DNA from: Bifidobacterium cebidarum
Lineage (GTDB): Bacteria; Actinomycetota; Actinomycetes; Actinomycetales; Bifidobacteriaceae
DNA: 64,000 nt
Direction of reading: 5' to 3'
Assembly (NCBI RefSeq): GCF_009193305.1
Contig: NZ_WBVS01000001.1
Coordinates: forward strand, 310,001 to 374,000
Positions 28,528-35,123 of this stretch are shown one piece after another; position 1 is the stretch's first letter; every line of letters begins with the position of its first letter. The translations under genes were made by a program, and so were the position numbers. Under the pieces are notes generated by a model, which saw only the letters and a program-made list of their open reading frames with translations, was not told where the DNA came from and ran no database searches.

Positions 28528-29406
28528 CTAATCACGATGTTGCCTTCTATACTCGGAAGGAGTAGAGCCGACTTCTTTCAAGAAACTGCGATTGAAATTC
28601 GCCGCATTAGAGTAGCCGACTTCTTTTCTGATTTGCGCAATGCTCAATCCAGTGGAGACCAGCAATCGGCACGCCTTCGAAATCCTCAACCGTGTCACCA
28701 AGTCAGAAAATCTCATGCCAGATGTCGCATGGAAGAAACGCGAGAAAGCATTCGGATGCATCACCACCACTTTGGCGACATCTTGCACAGTAATGTCGTC
28801 GCTCAAATGCTCATTCACATATGAAATCACCGCATTTATTCGACCGGTGGCATCGAATCGAGTGCTAGGAGCATAATTGCCATCAAGCACCATATTCCAC
28901 TCATCATCCGGCGCCTGCACAAATGTCGACAAAATAGACATCAGGTCCACGAACCGATCAGTCTCGCTATGCTCGCCCATCACTTCAAGAATGTTGGCTA
29001 CACGTCTGCGGGATTCCCCCTGCAACACAATGACACGATTAGATCGGCTCATCAGACGCCTAAAGGGCAGTGTCTCAGGGAATTGAATACTTAATGACTC
29101 AATTTGCTCATCACGGAACTGGCAGAATACATCACGCCGGTCCAAACGTTCACCGGCATCTATATCAGAAATCCAATTGTGAGGGACATTCCTGCCAATC
29201 ATCGACACCTGCCCAGGGGCATAAGGCAAAAGCATATCCCCCACCATCATCTGTCCGAATCCTTGACGGATAAGATGTATCTCAACCTCATCGTGATGAT
29301 GCCAACGGGCCAAATCCGATGGATATCCGTGTTCCGCCCAACGAATTGACACATTATGAAGGGGCTCCATGAATTCGAATTCGCCGGTATTGAACTTCGT
29401 ACTCAA
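28528..29406 (-). CDS. AraC-family transcriptional regulator (2)
   Basis: 292 residues if started at TTG 29406, which has AAAGGGGG 4 nt upstream; a TTG 24 nt earlier or ATG 29370 are alternatives. The architecture is the same as the next gene: ARWHHHDEVEIHLIRQGFG, GQVSMIGRNVPHNWIS, then the HTH domain (VQDVAKVVVMHPNAFSRFFH, ending TPSEYRRQHRD). The two are clear paralogues from a tandem duplication. Downstream of the GH31 gene across a terminator, so probably read from its own promoter. Confidence 0.92.
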   Translation of the reverse strand: MSTKFNTGEFEFMEPLHNVSIRWAEHGYPSDLARWHHHDEVEIHLIRQGFGQMMVGDMLLPYAPGQVSMIGRNVPHNWISDIDAGERLDRRDVFCQFRDEQIESLSIQFPETLPFRRLMSRSNRVIVLQGESRRRVANILEVMGEHSETDRFVDLMSILSTFVQAPDDEWNMVLDGNYAPSTRFDATGRINAVISYVNEHLSDDITVQDVAKVVVMHPNAFSRFFHATSGMRFSDLVTRLRISKACRLLVSTGLSIAQIRKEVGYSNAANFNRSFLKEVGSTPSEYRRQHRD

Positions 29407-29431
29407 GGAACCCCCTTTCAAATAAATCAAA

Positions 29432-29467
29432 AGTGACCGCTGGAATGCTCACGCAGCAGCGGTCACT
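29432..29467 (-). terminator. terminator of the GH31 gene
   Basis: AGTGACCGCTG/CAGCGGTCACT, a perfect 11-bp stem (29432-29442, 29457-29467), followed on the minus strand by TTTTGATTT. Confidence 0.8.
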
Positions 29468-29492
29468 GTCAGATATATGAGCGGAACGCTGT

Positions 29493-31619
29493 TTATATCA
29501 GGTTGGTTAGGTTGTGGTGTTTGCCGTTGCGTGCGTAGACGGGGATGACGTCGAGTGGCGCGTTGGCTTGGATGGTGGTGCCGCCCGGGTGGGTGGTGTT
29601 GTCGTGGAGGTCGGTCCAGGTGGTGTCGGGGCCGCCGGGCAGGTAGACGGTCCTGGCGGTGGCGCCGGCCTGGGTGACGGGGGCTATGAGCAGGTCGGGG
29701 CCGAACATGTATTCGTCGTTGATGTCGGCCGTGTTCGGGTCGTGGGGGAATTCGTAGAAGAGGCCGCGCACGAGGGGTTGGCCGTTCCTGTGGGCCTGGT
29801 CGAACAGTTCCCGCGTGTAGGGGCGCATGGCCTCGCGCACGCGGATGTATTTGACGAGGATGTCCTCGACCTGCGGGCCCATGCTCCATGGCTCGTTGTC
29901 GGCGCCGGAGTAGAAGCGCGGCGTGCCGTCGGCGGCGCGGACCATTTCCTTGAGGGCGCCCTCCTCGTAGAGGATGGCCTCGTGGGCCTTGTCGAGGGGG
30001 GTGATCTGGTCGCGGGTGTGTTCGGGCGTGTGGAGGCTGCGGTTGCCGTGGTTGCGCATGACGGGCAGGAAGCAGGAGAACTGGGCCCAGCGGATGAACA
30101 GCTCGCGGAACGCCTCGGATTCGATGTCGCCGTTGTGGAAGCCGCCCATGTCGGTGGTGAACCAGGGGATGCCGGCCATGCCCATGTGGATCGCGCAGGT
30201 GATTTGGGCCTTGAGGTCCCCGAACGTGGAGCCGACGTCGCCGCTCCAGACCAGGGCCCCGTATTTCTGGGAGCCGGCCCACGCGCATCGGGTGAGGTTG
30301 ACGATCCGGCCGTCGCGTCCCATGGCCTGCTGGCCCTCGTAGAAGCCGCGGTTGTATTCGACGGGGTAGATGTTGCCGACCTGCTCGTTGGGGCCGGCGT
30401 GGTAGCGCCAGTTCTCGAAGTCGTAGGAGCCGTATTCGGGTTCGGCCTCGTCGAGCCAGAACGCGTCGACGCCCAGGTCGGCGTAGTTCGCGCGGCATTT
30501 GTCCCATACGTAGGCGCGGGTGTCGGGGTTGGTCGCGTCGATGAACGTGCACGGCTCCCAGGCCATCATGGCGATGTCCTCGCCGCGTTCGGGGCGCACG
30601 AGCAGGTTCCTGGACTTGAGCTCGACGTAGTTCTCGCTGGTGAGCGCGACCTGGGGCCATACGGAGACCATGAGCCTGACGCCCATGGCGTGCAGCTCGT
30701 CGCACATGGCCTTGGGGTCGGGCCAGAACTCGTCCTCGAAGCGGAAGTCGCCCATGTGGGGCCAGTGGAAGAAGTCGACGACGATGAGGTCGAGGGGGAT
30801 GCCGCGGCGTTTGAACCCGCGGGCGGTCTCGAGGAGCTGCTCCTGGTTCCAGTAGCGCAGCTTGCACTGCCAGAAGCCGAGCCCCCATTCGGGCATGGCG
30901 GGCGCGTGGCCGGTCGCGTCGGCGTACTGGGACTCGATCTGGGCGGGCGTGTCGCCGGCGGTGACCCAGTAGTCGAGCTGGCGGCTCGAGCGCGCGGTCC
31001 ACCGGGTCCGGTTGGACGCGAAGTCGACCGAGCCGATCGCGGGGTTGTTCCACAGGAACCCGTATCCGGCCGAGGAGACCACGAACGGGACCGACGCCTG
31101 GGAGTTGCGGTGGGCGAGCTCGAGCTCGCACCCCTTGAGGTCGAGCGTGTCCTGCTGGTACTCGCCCATGCCGTACAGGTGCTCGTCCCTCGGCGCGAGG
31201 AAGGAGACCGAGATCTCGTGGTCGCCTCCGGTGATGGGCCGGTAGGAGCGGGCCCTGAGATTCAGGGAGCCGCCCTCGCCGGTCTCCTCGAACAGGAGCG
31301 TGCCGTCGGCCCTGTGGAAGGACAGGCGGCAGACGAACGCCTCGTACCCCTGGCATCCGTTCCACCAGTGGCGGGCGCGGGCCCTGACCACGATGCCCCC
31401 GTTCGACACGACGGCCTCGTCGCCCTCCTCGTCGATCTCGATGCGGAAGCCCTCGGCGCGGGGCCTGTCCCCGAGGGCCCACGCGGTGTCCTCGACCGGG
31501 TGCATGCGCGCCGAGCGCACGCGCACGCTGTTGGCGCCCCACGGCTCGATGCGCAGGTACTCGCCGTCGCCGGTCCACAGCAGCGCGGACCCGTCGGCCG
31601 ATAAAGCGAATTGGGTCAT
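29493..31619 (-). CDS. GH31 alpha-xylosidase/alpha-glucosidase
   Basis: 708 residues, MTQFALSADGSALLWTGDGE. The domains are an N-terminal galactose-mutarotase-like beta-sandwich, the GH31 barrel (LYGMGEYQQDTLDLKGCELE; PEWGLGFWQCKLRYWNQEQL; DLIVVDFFHWPHMGDF), the nucleophile Asp in FWLDEAEPEY, and the acid/base Asp in WSGDVGSTF. No signal peptide, so it acts in the cytoplasm on imported oligosaccharides. The WLDEAEPE and HWPHMGDF variants resemble the alpha-xylosidase branch. Codon use is very G+C-rich compared with the regulators. A simple-sequence repeat lies in its 5' leader. Xylosidase versus glucosidase specificity is not settled. Confidence 0.88.
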   Translation of the reverse strand: MTQFALSADGSALLWTGDGEYLRIEPWGANSVRVRSARMHPVEDTAWALGDRPRAEGFRIEIDEEGDEAVVSNGGIVVRARARHWWNGCQGYEAFVCRLSFHRADGTLLFEETGEGGSLNLRARSYRPITGGDHEISVSFLAPRDEHLYGMGEYQQDTLDLKGCELELAHRNSQASVPFVVSSAGYGFLWNNPAIGSVDFASNRTRWTARSSRQLDYWVTAGDTPAQIESQYADATGHAPAMPEWGLGFWQCKLRYWNQEQLLETARGFKRRGIPLDLIVVDFFHWPHMGDFRFEDEFWPDPKAMCDELHAMGVRLMVSVWPQVALTSENYVELKSRNLLVRPERGEDIAMMAWEPCTFIDATNPDTRAYVWDKCRANYADLGVDAFWLDEAEPEYGSYDFENWRYHAGPNEQVGNIYPVEYNRGFYEGQQAMGRDGRIVNLTRCAWAGSQKYGALVWSGDVGSTFGDLKAQITCAIHMGMAGIPWFTTDMGGFHNGDIESEAFRELFIRWAQFSCFLPVMRNHGNRSLHTPEHTRDQITPLDKAHEAILYEEGALKEMVRAADGTPRFYSGADNEPWSMGPQVEDILVKYIRVREAMRPYTRELFDQAHRNGQPLVRGLFYEFPHDPNTADINDEYMFGPDLLIAPVTQAGATARTVYLPGGPDTTWTDLHDNTTHPGGTTIQANAPLDVIPVYARNGKHHNLTNLI

Positions 31620-31663
31620 GATCGTCCTCCTTCGGCGATCCCGTCCGGCGTTCCCGACGAACG

Positions 31664-31708
31664 GATGAAATGAAATGAAATGAATGAATGAATGAATGAA
31701 TGGATGAA
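31664..31708 (-). repeat. simple-sequence repeat in the leader of the GH31 gene
   Basis: Three ATGAA pentamers (31665-31679) run into about five TGAA-type tetramers (31681-31700), then TGGATGAA. It lies in the 117-nt gap between the GH31 start and the permease stop. Slipped-strand copying could change the spacing between these genes. Confidence 0.75.
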
Positions 31709-31736
31709 TGGGACGAGCGGATGGGCGGGGCGGGCG

Positions 31737-32552
31737 TCAGTCCTTGATGGCGCCCGCGGTCACGCCCGCGGCCACGTACTTCTGGGCCACGAGCAGCAGC
31801 ACCGCGGTGGGCACCGAGGCGAGCACGGCCGTGGCCATCAGCGGACCCCACTCCTCGTTGTTCGCGGAGATGAAGTCGTAGATGCCCATCGTGATCGGCC
31901 TGAGTTTGCCGCCGCCCGGGTTGAGCGTGGATGCGAACATGAAGTCGGACCAGGCCCACAGGAACGCGAACAGGGACGTGGTCACGATCGTGTTGCGCGA
32001 CAGGGGCACCACGATCTGCGTGAAAATCCTCCAGTCCGACGCGCCGTCGATCTTCGCGGCCTCGATCAGGGACCTCGGCATGGTCCGCATGAACGCGGTC
32101 TGCAGGATCACCGCGAACGGGATCGACAGCGTGCTGTCCGCCAGAATCAGGCCCGGTATCGAGTCCAGGAGCCCCAAATCGTTGAACAGCGAGTAGAAGC
32201 CCAGGGACATGACCACCGCCGGGATCATCTGCGCCAGGATCAGCACGAAGTTCATGGCCCTCGCGCCCGCGAAGTCCAGGAAGCTGACCGAATACGACGC
32301 CGGCAGCGCGATCACGAGCGTCACCAGGACCACGCTGAACGCGATCAGCAGCGACGTGCCCAGATACGGCAGCTGCGTCCTGAGCACCGACCCGTAGTTC
32401 GCCAGCGTGAAGTCCCTCGGCCACAGATCCGCCGAACGGATCGACCGGCGCTGCGTGAACGAGATGTTCACCATCCAATACAACGGGAACAGCATGACCC
32501 CCGTCAGCACCAACGCGACAAGCGTCTTCCACCAGGTAGGACGATGCCTCAT
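31737..32552 (-). CDS. sugar ABC transporter permease (MalG-type)
   Basis: 271 residues, six predicted spans (first VALVLTGVMLFPLYWMVNIS). The cytoplasmic EAA loop EAAKIDGASDWRIFTQIVVP, which contacts the ATPase, is present. No ATP-binding gene lies in this locus, so the pair probably uses a shared MsiK-type ATPase coded elsewhere. It overlaps the end of the first permease gene by a few nt. Confidence 0.92.
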   Translation of the reverse strand: MRHRPTWWKTLVALVLTGVMLFPLYWMVNISFTQRRSIRSADLWPRDFTLANYGSVLRTQLPYLGTSLLIAFSVVLVTLVIALPASYSVSFLDFAGARAMNFVLILAQMIPAVVMSLGFYSLFNDLGLLDSIPGLILADSTLSIPFAVILQTAFMRTMPRSLIEAAKIDGASDWRIFTQIVVPLSRNTIVTTSLFAFLWAWSDFMFASTLNPGGGKLRPITMGIYDFISANNEEWGPLMATAVLASVPTAVLLLVAQKYVAAGVTAGAIKD

Positions 32553-32553
32553 C

Positions 32554-33504
32554 TCACGCCTCCTCTTCCCTCTTCTGCGCCCACAGGTACACGAACGCGA
32601 ACGCCAAAGCCACCAGGATCAGGATCGTGCCGATCACCGAGGCCTCCGAATACTGGATCGTCATATGGCTGCCCTTCGCGAACGCCAGCGCGTACGCCCA
32701 CGTCGCCAGCGTCTGCGACGTGCCCGTGCCCTGCGTCATCAGCCAGATGATGTCCACCGTCTTGAGCGTGTACACGAAACCCAGCATCAACGTGATCAAC
32801 GTCACCGGACGCAACAAGGGGAACGTGATCCTCCAGAACCGCTGCCACCCGTTGCACCCGTCGATCGACGCCGCCTCGTACAGATCCCCGTTGATGTTCT
32901 GCAACCCCGAATACAGGATCACCAGATTGAACGGGATGCCCAGCCAGATATTCGCTATAATCACCGCCCACAGGGAATTGTCCGCCTGCAGCCACCACAC
33001 CGGATCCACACCGAACACACCCAGGAACCGGTTCAGGATCCCGTTGTCCGCGTCCATCATCCACTGCCACGTCGTGCCCGACACCATCGGCGGCAGCAAC
33101 CACGGCACCAGGAACACACCACGAAGGAAACCCGACAGACGGAAACTCTGGTTGAAGAACACCGCCAACGCCAACCCCAACGCATACTGCACCAGAATCG
33201 ACGCGAACACGAACACCAACGTCTGACCCAACGTCACCCAGAACTCCCGGGACGACACCACCTCCCGATACACATCCAACCCCGCGAACGGCGCATCACC
33301 CGTCACGAACGTCCTACGCGTATACCGATGCAGACTCATCGACACGTTCTGCACCAACGGCGACACATAGAACAACAACAAATACACAACCAACGGAGCC
33401 GCAAAACCAAACGCAGCCAACCGAGAACGATACCGAGAAAAGAAATTTTGACCGGAATTGCGCTGAGGCAACGCCTCAGACCCGGTAGATAAAGCCGCAC
33501 TCAT
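32554..33504 (-). CDS. sugar ABC transporter permease (MalF-type)
   Basis: 316 residues from ATG 33504 (MSAALSTGSEALPQRN), with AGAGGA upstream; other in-frame starts lie up to 33546. Six spans, from FGFAAPLVVYLLLFYVSPLV onward; EAA loop EAASIDGCNGWQRFWRITFP. Pairs with the MalG-type permease that follows. It comes after a 15-bp hairpin that separates it from the binding-protein gene. Confidence 0.92.
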   Translation of the reverse strand: MSAALSTGSEALPQRNSGQNFFSRYRSRLAAFGFAAPLVVYLLLFYVSPLVQNVSMSLHRYTRRTFVTGDAPFAGLDVYREVVSSREFWVTLGQTLVFVFASILVQYALGLALAVFFNQSFRLSGFLRGVFLVPWLLPPMVSGTTWQWMMDADNGILNRFLGVFGVDPVWWLQADNSLWAVIIANIWLGIPFNLVILYSGLQNINGDLYEAASIDGCNGWQRFWRITFPLLRPVTLITLMLGFVYTLKTVDIIWLMTQGTGTSQTLATWAYALAFAKGSHMTIQYSEASVIGTILILVALAFAFVYLWAQKREEEA

Positions 33505-33552
33505 TAGTCCTCTTTTCATATGACACTGATTTGGCGACAATGACATCGCCTA

Positions 33553-33594
33553 GTTTGTTGGTCGTCGCCCCTCGTTGGACGACGACCAACAAAC
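33553..33594 (-). terminator. hairpin between binding-protein and permease genes
   Basis: A perfect 15-bp inverted repeat (33553-33567 and 33580-33594, GTTTGTTGGTCGTCG) with a 12-nt loop. In such operons this arrangement usually gives more binding protein than permease by partial termination or 3'-end protection. Confidence 0.75.
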
Positions 33595-33614
33595 CTGCCA
33601 TTTATCAAAACTGC

Positions 33615-34784
33615 TTACTTCTGGTTCAGTGCGTCTTGAAGCTTCTGGGATAGGCCCGAGGAGATGCTCTCGTACTTCAGTCCGAGTTCTGTAGTACGGC
33701 CCTGAGCACTACTTGCCGGTTCCGCCCAATCCGCGAGGTAAGTCTGATCCTTCAGCTGTTGCTCAAGTACATCGTCCTTCGGTGCCAAATAGCCAATAGA
33801 TTCAGACACTTCAAGCAGGTTGGTATCGGTCATGCAGTTGATGAACTCCGCCGCGGCCTTCTGCTTGGCGTCATTGGCGGTCTTGTGATACGGAAGAACA
33901 AGGAACTCACCGCCGAATGGCACAGGAGCACTGTCACCACCGTCCTTAGACGGAATTGCGATGACTTCGTACCCCTTTTCAGTGGCGCTCTGCGCCTGCC
34001 AAGAGCCATTCTCCGCGAATGCATAATCCTCACTCATGAACACGTCCCATGCTGCGGATTGGTTGTTCGTGGTGGAGGACTTCGGGGCCCAGCCCTTGCT
34101 CACCCAGCCGGCCAGCAGGTCACGCGCGTCCTGGGCGGCCTGCGAATCGGGCTTGGACAGGTCCCCGCCCGCACCCCAGAACCACGGCAGGTACTGGAAG
34201 ACGCCCTCCTCGGTGGCGATGCCCGAGAACGTGATGCCCTTGTATCCGGCGTCCACCACCTTCCCGATGGCCGCGTTCAGCGAATCCCAATCCGTGATGG
34301 AGGCCGGGTCCACGCCCGCCTTCTCGAGGATGTCGGGCTTGTAATACAGGCCAAGCGTATTGATGCCATAACTGATGCCGTACTGAGTACCATCAACCTT
34401 ACCGGTATCAATAATGCCTTCATTGAAACCATCGGTTTTTACGCCGGCGGCCTCAAGATCGACCACCATGCCAGCATCCACAGCACTCGGCAAAGTCGGG
34501 TTATCAATCATGGCGATGTCCGGAGCGTTATCTTCCTTGACAGCAGTCGTCAACGGATTCATGGTCTCGTCTTGAAGCTGGCGCTCAACCGTATAGCCGT
34601 CAGGAGCGCACTTCTGAACGACTTTGCCCCAAGCGGAGTTCTCATCATATTGCGGGTAGCCATCAAGAAATACCAGATTTTTATCATCTGTTGCAGAATT
34701 GCTTGAACCACATGCAGCAAGGCTGCCGCAGATAGCCAATGTTGAAAGCGCTGCAACTACTTTGCGAGTATTGTTGAAAGTCAT
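33615..34784 (-). CDS. extracellular sugar-binding lipoprotein of the ABC importer
   Basis: 389 residues. Signal peptide VVAALSTLAICGSLAACGSS with lipobox LAAC (Cys25 or so), so it is lipid-anchored outside the membrane. Body matches family 1 solute-binding proteins (DGTQYGISYGINTLGLYYKP; YGGEFLVL-like PFGGEFLVLPYHKTANDAKQ). First gene of the importer operon. The stretch 34080-34340 is far richer in G+C than the flanking parts of the same gene (77% in 34081-34140 versus 38% in 34381-34440, counted by eye), suggesting recombination. A direct repeat upstream may bind an AraC regulator. Confidence 0.93.
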   Translation of the reverse strand: MTFNNTRKVVAALSTLAICGSLAACGSSNSATDDKNLVFLDGYPQYDENSAWGKVVQKCAPDGYTVERQLQDETMNPLTTAVKEDNAPDIAMIDNPTLPSAVDAGMVVDLEAAGVKTDGFNEGIIDTGKVDGTQYGISYGINTLGLYYKPDILEKAGVDPASITDWDSLNAAIGKVVDAGYKGITFSGIATEEGVFQYLPWFWGAGGDLSKPDSQAAQDARDLLAGWVSKGWAPKSSTTNNQSAAWDVFMSEDYAFAENGSWQAQSATEKGYEVIAIPSKDGGDSAPVPFGGEFLVLPYHKTANDAKQKAAAEFINCMTDTNLLEVSESIGYLAPKDDVLEQQLKDQTYLADWAEPASSAQGRTTELGLKYESISSGLSQKLQDALNQK

Positions 34785-35123
34785 GGTCTCGTTTTCCTTT
34801 CACCTGAGAACAGTGCATCTCACGCATGTTCTGGCCACCAATCTCAGCTATTTCGCGCCGATGCGAAGACTTATGACTAGTGGTTTTATAAAAATAAATC
34901 AAAAAGTTTGAGCGGAAAACGAATACCGCCATTCATGTCAGCAAAATATCAAACACTGTTAGCAAAGTATCAATGACACTCCAAGCCCACAGCGCCTAGG
35001 CCATATACAAGCGCCAGATGATCAGACCCCTCCATTGCCATGCACGTGCAACGAGCCATCCCCTCTCGCGATGCGCGCCAACCGATACCTAGCCATGCGC
35101 ATACCCACACCTACAATGGGTGT
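34785..35123. other. divergent intergenic region, binding protein / glgX
   Basis: 339 nt without a gene. It contains the importer promoter region: an AT-rich tract on the minus strand near 34880-34910, the 21-bp-period direct repeat at 34937-34977, and at the far end the TACAAT of glgX (35112-35117). Confidence 0.6.
34937..34977 (-). promoter_or_regulatory. 21-bp-period direct repeat, candidate AraC-family operator
   Basis: GTCAGCAAAATATCAAACAC (34937-34956) and GTTAGCAAAGTATCAATGAC (34958-34977) match at 16 of 20 positions with a period of 21 bp, i.e. two helical turns. AraC-type activators commonly bind such direct repeats just upstream of -35. It lies about 150 nt before the binding-protein gene. 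Confidence 0.55.

Noticed and set aside
29514..31604. 696-codon plus-strand open frame opposite the GH31 gene
   Set aside because: Antisense shadow caused by G+C-rich third positions; no family motif.
29449..32532. 1027-codon minus-strand open frame covering the GH31 and permease region
   Set aside because: It is a high-G+C shadow frame, rich in Arg/Pro/His repeats, and overlaps genes with clear family motifs in another frame.
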